A stretch of DNA of 8,126 nucleotides from an uncultured Eubacteriales bacterium (GCA_900321335.1 ONVR01000239.1:1-8126), one strand, 5' to 3'. Positions 1-6,032 are shown, counted from the stretch's first letter. Numbers and translations are program-made. Notes: generated by a model from the sequence alone, not told the origin.

Positions 1-1334
1 AACAGGGCCGCGCCGGTACCGGCGGCCTGGCCCATGCCCATGCAGGCGGCGATGATGCGGATGCAGCCGTTGGCGTGGTAGTCGGCGGAGAAGCACCGGC
101 CGGCCACCAGCAGGTTGTCAACGCCCTTGGCGATCAGGCTGCGGAAGGGGATCTCGCAGTACTCTCTGGGGTTGGTGCGGACCTCCCAGGGCAGGGGGAT
201 CACGAAGGGGTGCATCATATAGTCCTTGTCGTTTGGCATCGGCCGGCAGATGGCGGGCTCGATGGGGCCGTTGGCGTGGATGTGCCGGTTTGCCGTGTGG
301 AAGCCGGGGGTGGGCACGTGGGCGTCAAAGACCTCCGCGTGCTGCCAGATGCCGTCCTCGAACTTCCGGGCGGCGGCCACGTCCTCCGCCTTCATGATAT
401 ACTCGCCCATGACCCGGCGGCTCTCCCGGATGCCGTTCATGGGGGCGAAGCTGGTGAGCTTGGCGTTTTCAAAGCCCGCCACGTACTTGTTCAGGAATTC
501 CACGAACCAGATGACCTTCCGGTGCTGATCCACGATCTGGCGGGTCAGATCCACCACGTCGTCGCAGTGGCAGTCAAAGGTGTGGGTGGCGTCCAGGGTC
601 ACGTCCGTGCACGCCGGGTCGCCGGGCATGACGTATACCAGATTGCCGGGGCTGAGCAGGTCGTGCAGATCGCCGTTTTCAATGGCCTTGTGCTCCAGAT
701 GCACGATGTAGGTGCTGTGCTTGGGGGATTCGGGATCGAACTCGTCGCTCTGGAAGAAGGCGGCCGCCCCCTCCCGGTAGCGGTTGATATTCACGTAAGA
801 GAGCTTGAAGCCCATGGTCACGGACTGGTTCAGACCCATGAACTCCGCGTTGCCCACCTCGATGGGGCACCCCGCGGCCATGGCCAGATCCGCGTCGCCC
901 GTGGCGTCCACGAACACGTCGGCGTCCAGCTCGATGCGGCCGTTTTTGCAGTAGGCCACCACGCTCTTGATCCGGTTGTCCTCCTTGACCACGTCCACCA
1001 CGTGGGTGCCGTAGAGGATCCGGGCGCCGCTCTGAAGCACCATCTGCTCCAGCATCACCCGGCCATACTCGGGCTCGATCACGGGCAGATGGGGCCGCAT
1101 GGTGGCGTGGCCCTCGGCGTCCAGCCGGTCCAGCCACTCCTTGCACAGACCGTCCACACAGCCGGCGATGCCGGTGATGTAGCCGTTGGTGACCAGTCCG
1201 CCCAGCGATTCCCGATACTCCAGCAGGAAAACCCGCTTGCCGGCCCGGCCCGCGGCAATGGCCGCCGCCGCACCTGCCACGCCGCCGCCTGCCACGACCA
1301 CGTCAGCGCTGAACCGTTTTACCGTTACTGCCAT
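1..1334 (-). CDS. FAD-dependent oxidoreductase, 3' end cut by window edge
   Basis: A cytoplasmic flavoprotein predicted to oxidise or reduce a small organic substrate. The substrate is unknown. The 444 visible residues open with a Rossmann FAD-binding fold: DVVVAGGGVAG at 11-21 carries the dinucleotide-binding GxGxxG-type loop, and E39 ends the second strand where the FAD ribose is normally bound. LGGLVTNGY (44-52) and FVDATGDADLA (141-151) are typical of the FAD_oxidored family (Pfam PF12831). The C-terminal block GRCFSADYHANGCIR (412-426), then GMGQAAG, is the conserved second FAD-contacting segment, so only the very end of the protein is missing. There is no signal peptide or membrane segment. 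The ATG at 1334 is supported by GGGAGG at 1344-1349, 9 nt upstream. A LysR-type regulator lies just upstream on the same strand. Arg codons by eye are 17 CGG, 7 CGC, 1 AGA and no CGT. The family call is solid; a role in metabolism of the transported compound is inference. Confidence 0.9.
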   Translation of the reverse strand, partial: MAVTVKRFSADVVVAGGGVAGAAAAIAAGRAGKRVFLLEYRESLGGLVTNGYITGIAGCVDGLCKEWLDRLDAEGHATMRPHLPVIEPEYGRVMLEQMVLQSGARILYGTHVVDVVKEDNRIKSVVAYCKNGRIELDADVFVDATGDADLAMAAGCPIEVGNAEFMGLNQSVTMGFKLSYVNINRYREGAAAFFQSDEFDPESPKHSTYIVHLEHKAIENGDLHDLLSPGNLVYVMPGDPACTDVTLDATHTFDCHCDDVVDLTRQIVDQHRKVIWFVEFLNKYVAGFENAKLTSFAPMNGIRESRRVMGEYIMKAEDVAAARKFEDGIWQHAEVFDAHVPTPGFHTANRHIHANGPIEPAICRPMPNDKDYMMHPFVIPLPWEVRTNPREYCEIPFRSLIAKGVDNLLVAGRCFSADYHANGCIRIIAACMGMGQAAGTGAAL

Positions 1335-1343
1335 TTCAAAATG

Positions 1344-1349
1344 CCTCCC
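1344..1349 (-). promoter_or_regulatory. Ribosome binding site of the FAD oxidoreductase
   Basis: Minus-strand GGGAGG lies 9 nt before the ATG at 1334. It supports this start, and no other in-frame start nearby has an equally good site. Confidence 0.75.
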
Positions 1350-1362
1350 AATCAATCATTCT

Positions 1363-1391
1363 ATATTAAATTAATAATAATGTGGTACCAA
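1363..1391 (-). promoter_or_regulatory. Sigma-A-type promoter of the FAD oxidoreductase
   Basis: On the minus strand, TTGGTA (1386-1391) and TAATAT (1363-1368) are separated by exactly 17 bp. Each box matches the consensus at four of six positions. The stretch is much more AT-rich than the flanking genes. Transcription would begin near 1356, giving a leader of about 22 nt with the ribosome binding site inside it. A separate promoter here means the oxidoreductase need not depend on read-through from the LysR gene. No convincing terminator is visible between the two genes. Confidence 0.55.
1364..1376. promoter_or_regulatory. Candidate LysR-type box (T-N11-A dyad)
   Basis: TATTAA-A-TTAATA is a perfect 13-bp dyad that fits the T-N11-A rule of LysR-type regulator sites. 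It covers the predicted -10 box of the oxidoreductase promoter. The gene immediately upstream encodes a LysR-type protein, which makes it the obvious candidate ligand. AT-rich dyads arise easily by chance, so the assignment stays tentative. A site over the -10 would favour repression. Confidence 0.35.
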
Positions 1392-1478
1392 GCTGTTTGC
1401 CGCTTCTATTGTCCCACGGCGCGCAGGAATATACAAGACACTCTTTTGCTATAACCGTAGGAGAGTTGCTACGCCTGC

Positions 1479-2363
1479 TTATGCCAGCGACCGGTCCCTG
1501 GCGTAAGCGAGAAAAGCCCGCAGGGCGGCGGATTGGGGGATCGCCCCGTTCCAGACCATGTAATTGCAGATGGGACCGTAGAAGTTCACGGGTACGGCCG
1601 TTACCCCCTTCCACCGGCGGACCAGGGCCTCTGTCACCAGGGCGCAGCAGCGGCCGCTGCGGGTCATGTCCTCCAGAATGTCGTTGGAGGAGGTCATCAC
1701 GACGATGTTGGGCGTTCTGCCGTACAGGGCGTAGGCGGCCTGTACGGCTTTGCCGTTGGGGAGGGGCGTCTCCTTGATCCCCAGGGGCAGGTCCAGAAGA
1801 TCCTCCAGGGTCAGGACTTCCTTTCCTGCCAGAGGACTGTCGTCGGGGACGCCCAGCACCAGGTCGTTTCGGAACATGGGCTCCATCTGCAGGTGCTTTT
1901 CCGAGAGCATCTCGTTGTAGGGGAGAAACAGCACGTCGGCCTCGCCGTTTTCCAGGGCCTCCAGACTCTTTTCCATAGGCCGCTCCACGATCATAAAATG
2001 CACCTGGGGGTGATCCTGCATATAGGTTTTCAGCAGCAGGTCATATACGGGCAGAGCGTTGGTGTTGTGGGCGCCGATGCGCAGCAGGGGGTCTCGCTCC
2101 GCACCCTCCAGGTCCCGGAGCCGGGTCAGGGTGCTCCGGTAGTTTTTCAGAGTAGAGGAGATCAGGGTGTACACGGCCCGGCCCGCCGCCGTGGGGCGGA
2201 CGCCCCGGGGAACCCGGTCAAACAGCGCCGCGCCGAACTCGGCCTCCAGATCGCTGATGACCCGGGAGATCACAGGCCGGGAGACCTGTGCCGCCTCCGC
2301 GGCGGCGGTGATGTTGCCCAGCTCGTAGACCTGGGTAAAGTATTCCATCTGCAGATTTGTCAT
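1479..2363 (-). CDS. LysR-family transcriptional regulator
   Basis: A 294-residue DNA-binding regulator of normal LysR length. The N-terminal winged helix-turn-helix spans about residues 4-61. The recognition region includes ITAAAEAAQVSRPVISRVIS (18-37) and is followed by the family hallmarks LEAEFGAALFDRVPRG (39-54) and PTAAGR (57-62). A linker helix of about 65-90 leads into the periplasmic-binding-protein-like effector domain (about 91-290), starting with LLRIGAHNTNALPVYDLL. The ATG at 2363 is chosen because GGGAGG stands 8 nt before it. In-frame ATGs at 2402 and 2426 lie in or upstream of the predicted promoter. The gene lies upstream of, and in line with, the FAD oxidoreductase, not divergent from its target as is usual for this family. 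The effector is unknown; it may be the oxidoreductase substrate or product (inference). Confidence 0.92.
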   Translation of the reverse strand: MTNLQMEYFTQVYELGNITAAAEAAQVSRPVISRVISDLEAEFGAALFDRVPRGVRPTAAGRAVYTLISSTLKNYRSTLTRLRDLEGAERDPLLRIGAHNTNALPVYDLLLKTYMQDHPQVHFMIVERPMEKSLEALENGEADVLFLPYNEMLSEKHLQMEPMFRNDLVLGVPDDSPLAGKEVLTLEDLLDLPLGIKETPLPNGKAVQAAYALYGRTPNIVVMTSSNDILEDMTRSGRCCALVTEALVRRWKGVTAVPVNFYGPICNYMVWNGAIPQSAALRAFLAYARDRSLA

Positions 2364-2397
2364 AAGGGGATCCTCCCGTATCTTTTTTCCTGCGTTA

Positions 2398-2426
2398 AGC
2401 ATACCACGGGCGCCCGCCGTGTGCAA
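2398..2426 (-). promoter_or_regulatory. Possible promoter of the LysR gene
   Basis: On the minus strand, TTGCAC (2421-2426) and TATGCT (2398-2403) are 17 bp apart. The -35 box is poor. The spacer contains the GC palindrome CGGGCGCCCG and a wider CACGG/CCGTG inverted repeat that could be an autoregulatory site. This is the best candidate in the short space between the upstream terminator and the gene. A low-strength promoter is typical for regulators of this type. Confidence 0.35.
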
Positions 2427-2453
2427 GAAGCTGCGGCAGATGGAAGCAGACGC

Positions 2454-2486
2454 AAAAAAACACGCCGCGGCTGTAAAGCCGCGGCG
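2454..2486 (-). terminator. Rho-independent terminator of the foldase gene
   Basis: A 10-bp perfect GC-rich stem (CGCCGCGGCT at 2463-2472 pairing with 2477-2486, 4-nt loop) is followed on the minus strand by TG and seven T residues (complement of 2454-2460). It lies 18 bp past the foldase stop codon and separates that gene from the LysR gene. No T-run follows on the plus strand, so it works in one direction only. Confidence 0.88.
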
Positions 2487-2504
2487 CGACGGGTGAACTT
2501 GTGG

Positions 2505-3992
2505 TTACCGCAGGGAGAACAGGGTGCCCTTTTCCGCGGTCAGGCCCTCTTTGATGGAGGCGTCCCAGGCCAGAAAATCGGCGGTGCTCAGACCGTCCCG
2601 TCCCAGGTAGTCGCAGTAGTTTTCGCCCAGCTGGTCAAAGCGGACGAAGTAAGCGATCTGATCGTCGGGGGTGACGAAGACGGCGGCGTCGCCCTCTTTC
2701 CTGGCGCTGTCGTAGACCCAGGCGTCCATCTCCGGGGTGTACAGGTGCTTATAGTAGCACTCCACCAGACCGTTGAGGTAGTAGTAGTCGTCGGTGTGGT
2801 CGTCGTAGAGGACCTGGAAGGTGTCCAGGTTTTTCTCGTCGGCGGCGTTCCACTGGCGAAGGATCTCCTCGGCCTCGGCCTTCAGATCGGACTTGGCGGT
2901 CTCCTGGGCCTCGTTGTAGGCCTCGGTGGTCTCGTAATCGCTGGAATTAACGCTGTCGGGGTACATGGTGATCATGTGGAGCTGGGCGATGGGGTACTCG
3001 TTTTGGCTGCGCTCCAGGAAGTAGACCACGTAGTAGGCGTTGTTCACGGAGTTCTCCGCCACGTACACGTCACCGTTCTGCCGGGCCGGATCCACGGCCC
3101 AGTCATAGTACTGGCTGGCCAGAGAGGAGCCGGCGTAGCAGTGGAGGGTGGAGTCGTCCTCGCCGTAGGTGTCGGCGTTGTAATCCCGGGCCGCGTCGAT
3201 CATGTCCTGCTCGCTGTGGATATCGGCGGCGTAGGCGTCGGCGGCCGCCTTGGCGCCGGTCATGCCGTCGGGAAAATCATTCTGGGAGATGTAGAAGGAG
3301 CGGATGCCGTAGACGTCCAGCCTGTCCTTGTTCTCCTCGTAGTAGGAGGTGATCTGCTCCTGGGTATAGGTAAAGCCGTCCTGGATGTACTGTTCGTACT
3401 CCTCGGCGTAGGCGCTGATGTACATCAGACGCTTGTAGTCCTCTCCGGTGATGCCCTTGCCGTAGTTCCGGGACAGCAGCTTGTTCAGGCTGACGTTGCT
3501 CAGCTCGGCCTGGGCCTCGGCTGCCTCGTAGGTTTCGTCGAGCTGGTGGGCCCGCTCGTCACTGAGCACGTAGCCGGCCTTCTGGCCCGCCTGATAGACG
3601 GCGCCGATGTCAAGCAGCTGATCCAGGGTGCTCTTTACAAAACGGTCGTCCCAGGTCTCGCCGGTATCGGTGTCCACGATCTGGGCCCGCAGGGACTGTG
3701 ACATATCGGGAAGGAAGGTCTCCGCGTAGGCGGGGTACTGGGAATAGACGTCGGTCACGTACTGATAGTACGCGGAATAATAAAAGTAGTTGAAATCCAC
3801 GATGGAGAACTTCATATCTCCCACGGTAACGGCCGTGGCCTTCCTTTTTATAGCGGAGGAGTTGATGACCAGAGCGGTCAGCAGCAGGGCGACCACGATC
3901 ACGGCAATGATGATCGCCATGGTGACGGTCTGCTTGCGCGACTTCTTCTCCGCAGCCAGCTCCTTTGCCTTTTTTTCTTTGGATCTGCTCAT
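2505..3992 (-). CDS. Membrane-anchored SurA/PpiC-type foldase (peptidylprolyl isomerase-like)
   Basis: Probably an extracytoplasmic chaperone that helps exported proteins fold. The 495 residues start with a Lys-rich cytoplasmic tail (1-20) and one membrane segment (about 22-43, AIIIAVIVVALLLTALVI), placing the rest outside. A tyrosine-rich SurA_N-like helical region follows (about 55-225; VGDMKFSIVDFNYFYYSAYY is a typical opening). Two parvulin-like repeats come next. The first (about 228-333) ends in DWAVDPARQNGDVYVAE. The second (about 335-455) starts with AQLHMIT and ends in DAWVYDSARKEGDAAVFV. The first repeat has Phe where the second keeps the usual His of the HIL motif, and the GGDLG-like loop is degenerate, so isomerase activity is doubtful. 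The start at 3992 puts AGAAGGA at a 9-nt distance. An ATG at 4001 (498 residues) is in frame but has its ribosome binding site almost touching. It has its own promoter and terminator and is divergent from the transporter operon. Confidence 0.82.
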   Translation of the reverse strand: MSRSKEKKAKELAAEKKSRKQTVTMAIIIAVIVVALLLTALVINSSAIKRKATAVTVGDMKFSIVDFNYFYYSAYYQYVTDVYSQYPAYAETFLPDMSQSLRAQIVDTDTGETWDDRFVKSTLDQLLDIGAVYQAGQKAGYVLSDERAHQLDETYEAAEAQAELSNVSLNKLLSRNYGKGITGEDYKRLMYISAYAEEYEQYIQDGFTYTQEQITSYYEENKDRLDVYGIRSFYISQNDFPDGMTGAKAAADAYAADIHSEQDMIDAARDYNADTYGEDDSTLHCYAGSSLASQYYDWAVDPARQNGDVYVAENSVNNAYYVVYFLERSQNEYPIAQLHMITMYPDSVNSSDYETTEAYNEAQETAKSDLKAEAEEILRQWNAADEKNLDTFQVLYDDHTDDYYYLNGLVECYYKHLYTPEMDAWVYDSARKEGDAAVFVTPDDQIAYFVRFDQLGENYCDYLGRDGLSTADFLAWDASIKEGLTAEKGTLFSLR

Positions 3993-4020
3993 TTGTTTCA
4001 TTCCTTCTTTTTATCCCGGC

Positions 4021-4083
4021 CCGACGGCGGTTGGGGACAGCGCCGTCCGGTGCCTTGTCGCTGGATAACGCGAAAGCGTTACC
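4021..4083 (-). promoter_or_regulatory. Structured 5' leader of the foldase mRNA
   Basis: The roughly 90-nt leader can form two hairpins. The first is a 6-bp stem closed over a 4-nt loop (TAACGC 4066-4071 with GCGTTA 4076-4081), which would sit at the very 5' end of the transcript. The second is a 7-bp stem (GACGGCG 4023-4029 with CGCCGTC 4041-4047). The first may protect the mRNA 5' end, or act as a DNA operator just downstream of the start site. I do not recognise a riboswitch family. Confidence 0.35.
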
Positions 4084-4088
4084 GCACT

Positions 4089-4117
4089 ATTATATACGAT
4101 TGCCTGCCCTGTTTCAA
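4089..4117 (-). promoter_or_regulatory. Sigma-A promoter of the foldase gene
   Basis: On the minus strand, TTGAAA (4112-4117) and a perfect TATAAT (4089-4094) are separated by 17 bp. This is close to ideal and predicts a start near 4082. It drives the foldase away from the transporter operon. Confidence 0.82.
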
Positions 4118-4358
4118 GTGAAAAACAAATATGTTTACAATTATTTCGGGGCCGGACAAGGCCGGCAAAAGGGAAATGGAGCGGAAAAAGGGCGCTGCCG
4201 GTTCCCCGCTGGCGGACGCCTTCCGGGCGGCCTCCGGACAGCCGCCGGTGCCCCCGTGCCGACCCGGTTGCCAAAATGTGAAAAAGCGGTTACAAACTGT
4301 AATGTTTTCATGTTCATAATCGACAAAAAGACTGGATTTGAGTTGGTCATAATGCTAA
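4118..4358. other. Intergenic region between divergent foldase and transporter promoters
   Basis: No gene is supported here. About 4147-4270 is strikingly GC-rich, with short repeats such as GGCCGG and CCGCCGG, and is flanked by AT-rich DNA on both sides. Short ORFs cross it on both strands but have no ribosome binding site and show no recognisable protein. The AT-rich right part (about 4271-4358) contains the dyad described separately and is the likely regulatory zone of the transporter operon. Confidence 0.4.
4290..4302. promoter_or_regulatory. Candidate operator upstream of the transporter promoter
   Basis: TTACA-AAC-TGTAA is a perfect 13-bp dyad that also fits the T-N11-A pattern. It is framed by TGAAAA (4279-4284) and TTTTCA (4305-4310), a second, not exactly concentric, inverted pair. 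It lies about 93-105 bp upstream of the predicted start site, somewhat far for a classical LysR activation site. It shares only T---AAA-T---A with the dyad at 1364-1376. Confidence 0.3.
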
Positions 4359-4388
4359 TTGACTTTTCTCCGGGAAAGTTGCTATAAT
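4359..4388 (+). promoter_or_regulatory. Main promoter of the ABC transporter operon
   Basis: TTGACT (4359-4364) and a perfect TATAAT (4383-4388) are 18 bp apart, predicting a start near 4395 and a leader of about 110 nt. The spacer holds the inverted repeat ACTTT-N8-AAAGT (4362-4379), which begins inside the -35 box and could be bound by a repressor. Confidence 0.82.
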
Positions 4389-4494
4389 GAACGCGAATTC
4401 AAAAGGATACGTATGCGCTGTGCCTGTTGATAGAATGAATTTACGGGGTCACAGACACACAATGCGTTCCCGATGAACACAAGGTCAAAATTTT

Positions 4495-4501
4495 AAGGAG
4501 G
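4495..4501 (+). promoter_or_regulatory. Ribosome binding site of the binding-protein gene
   Basis: AAGGAGG is a full match to the 16S rRNA tail. It is 5 nt from the ATG at 4507 and 8 nt from the next in-frame ATG at 4510, so both starts are usable. They differ by a single Met. It indicates strong translation. Confidence 0.85.
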
Positions 4502-4506
4502 AAAAA

Positions 4507-5904
4507 ATGATGAAGAAAATTCTTGCGCTGGTTTTGGCGCTGGTAATGGTCTTCGCGCTTGTCGCTTGCGGCGGTGGCTCCGGCTCCAAGTCTGATGCCA
4601 ACACCAAGACCGACACTGAGAACAAGACCGACACCGAAACCAACACCAACACCGACACCGAGCCGGTCAATCCCAACGCTGATGTTGAGGTCGACTCCGC
4701 GAAGGCTTATCCTCATGCCAATGAGGACGGCACGCCCAACCTTGACAAGATCGCGCACTTTGACTACGAGTATGACTACTCTCAGAACCCCAACTACAAA
4801 GTTGCCTACGTTGCTTCTTCTTCTTACTTCCTGTATCAGGCTGCTGCCGACGCCATCAAGGCTTGGTGCCCCAGCTTCAACCTGACCTGGGATGACTTCT
4901 ACTTCAACAACGACGGCGACTCCAACACCTACATGACCATTCTGCAGCAGGTGCTGGACAGCGGTACCGAGATGCTCATTCTCGACCCCGACAACACCAT
5001 CTTCCCCACCGTCAAGCAGCTGCTTGACCAGTATCCCGACGTAAAGTGGATGCCCATGATGAGCCCCTCTCGTGACGGTTCCACCGAGGCCGGCGCCCCC
5101 ATGGGCGGTTACATGACCCACCCCTTCGTCGGCTTCAACAGCACCGACGTTGGCCATGTTCTTGTTGACAAGTGCATTTCCTGGCTCCAGGAGAACTACC
5201 CCGATGCTGATCCTGCCCAGGTTGGCATGATCGCGTTCGACTTCTCCACCTCCCCCGCCCTCCACGAGCGTACCGTCGCCGCTGAGGAGCAGTGGAAGGC
5301 TGTTGCTGGCGAGTCCGCCAACAACTTCTGGGTTTGCGACTGCGTTTCCGCCGGTCTGACCTACGAAGGCGCCAAGCAGATCTTCCCCGGTGAGGTTGCC
5401 AAGCACACCGAGATCAAGTACTGGCTGATCTGCGGCATCATCGACGACTGGGCACTGGCCGCTGCCGATACCCTGGAAGAGGCTGGCCTGACCGATACCT
5501 CTGTTGCCGTTACCTTCGGCGGCACCGGCTTCATCCAGCAGTGGGATCAGGGCCAGAGCTCCGCTGCCCGCTACGCTCTGTTCACCGCTCAGACCCTGTA
5601 CGATGAGCCTATCCTTGGCGCTGTTTACGCGTTCAAGATGGGCTGGTGCACCGAGACTGAGATTTGGCCCAACTGGAGAAACCCGGCTGACTGCGGCAAG
5701 AACGGCGAGTACTCTTCTCTGCTGCTGCCCACCGTGTGGCTGAGCCAGGACGACTACGTGCACTACCTGAAGTGGACCGACCTGTACGCCAGCGTTGATA
5801 CGTACTCCTACCTGAAGGGTTACAACGACGTTGCCGTCAACATCGACGACTTCAGCCCCTTCGTTTCCACGTATCCTGATTACTACACCGGCACCGGTAT
5901 GTAA
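4507..5904 (+). CDS. Substrate-binding lipoprotein of a ribose-type ABC transporter
   Basis: Captures the substrate outside the membrane and delivers it to the ATPase/permease pair encoded downstream. The 465 residues open with a lipoprotein signal: MMKK, a hydrophobic core, then the lipobox LVAC with lipidated C21. A Ser/Gly stretch and a Thr/Asp/Asn linker with three TDTE units reach to about residue 60. The mature domain (about 95-465) has the layout of type 1 periplasmic-binding proteins (Peripla_BP_4-like): strand YKVAYVASS, TEMLILDPDN (154-163), VGMIAFDF (239-246), and the hinge region WLICGIIDDWALAAADTLEE (306-325), which matches the usual D-x-x-A-x-G/A-A-x-x-A-L-x-x-A-G pattern. It is longer than RbsB-type proteins and rich in aromatics. 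It has seven cysteines besides C21, unusual for this fold. The ligand is unknown; sugar, polyol or nucleoside-like compounds fit the family. Arg codons are CGT, CGT, CGC and AGA, in keeping with high expression. Confidence 0.9.
   Translation: MMKKILALVLALVMVFALVACGGGSGSKSDANTKTDTENKTDTETNTNTDTEPVNPNADVEVDSAKAYPHANEDGTPNLDKIAHFDYEYDYSQNPNYKVAYVASSSYFLYQAAADAIKAWCPSFNLTWDDFYFNNDGDSNTYMTILQQVLDSGTEMLILDPDNTIFPTVKQLLDQYPDVKWMPMMSPSRDGSTEAGAPMGGYMTHPFVGFNSTDVGHVLVDKCISWLQENYPDADPAQVGMIAFDFSTSPALHERTVAAEEQWKAVAGESANNFWVCDCVSAGLTYEGAKQIFPGEVAKHTEIKYWLICGIIDDWALAAADTLEEAGLTDTSVAVTFGGTGFIQQWDQGQSSAARYALFTAQTLYDEPILGAVYAFKMGWCTETEIWPNWRNPADCGKNGEYSSLLLPTVWLSQDDYVHYLKWTDLYASVDTYSYLKGYNDVAVNIDDFSPFVSTYPDYYTGTGM
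4600..4662 (+). repeat. Low-complexity linker repeat in the lipoprotein
   Basis: Codes for residues 32-52, built from NT, KT and TDTE units. The TDTE unit appears three times (35-38, 41-44, 49-52), each time from nearly the same ACCGACACNGAR 12-mer. It forms a flexible hydrophilic tether between the lipid anchor and the binding domain. Copy number could vary between strains by slippage. Confidence 0.7.
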
Positions 5905-5956
5905 TTCGGAATTCCCGGCAAGTAATTCATCAATTCATCAAACCCGTAAATAAAAC

Positions 5957-5994
5957 ATTGAAAAAGGACGGCGTGTCCGCCGTCCTTTTTCAAT
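5957..5994 (+). terminator. Intra-operon terminator/attenuator hairpin
   Basis: ATTGAAAAAGGACGGCG (5957-5973) pairs with 5978-5994 around a TGTC loop, a 17-bp perfect stem with a GC core and a T-run at 5986-5990. The near symmetry lets it work in either direction. It lies 52 bp past the binding-protein stop and 38 bp before the ATPase start. No good promoter follows, so the downstream genes probably depend on partial read-through. This would keep the binding protein in excess over the membrane complex. Confidence 0.85.
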
Positions 5995-6032
5995 AAATAA
6001 AAACAGATTCTTTCTATTAGGTAGGTGAATAT

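Noticed and set aside
75..1454. 459-codon open frame on the plus strand
   Set aside because: Antisense shadow of the FAD oxidoreductase, running into its promoter; the minus-strand frame has clear FAD motifs and a ribosome binding site.
1456..1473. Possible terminator after the LysR gene (CGTAG/CTACG stem)
   Set aside because: Only a 5-bp stem with an 8-nt loop and no T-run on the minus strand.
1533..3701. 722-codon open frame on the plus strand
   Set aside because: It runs antisense through the LysR gene, the terminator and most of the foldase, has a Val/Gly/His-rich composition typical of the complement of GC-rich genes, and matches no family I know.
4071..4084. Second cre-like match near CGAAAGCGTTACCG
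   Set aside because: Only about 10 of 14 positions fit and both outer bases are wrong; the hairpin explains the symmetry better.
4279..4294. cre-like catabolite repression site TGAAAAAGCGGTTACA
   Set aside because: The half-sites look right but the spacing is 2 bp longer than the cre consensus.
4131..4319. 62-codon ORF in the intergenic region
   Set aside because: No ribosome binding site, low-complexity Pro/Gly/Arg content from the GC-rich island, and it overlaps a likely regulatory dyad.
4441..5763. 440-codon open frame on the minus strand
   Set aside because: Antisense to the binding lipoprotein, rich in Val/Gly repeats produced by the Thr/Asp linker codons; no protein family features.
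5924..5939. Tandem AATTCATC repeat after the binding-protein stop
   Set aside because: Two copies of an 8-mer in AT-rich spacer DNA; no sign of an attachment site or insertion.
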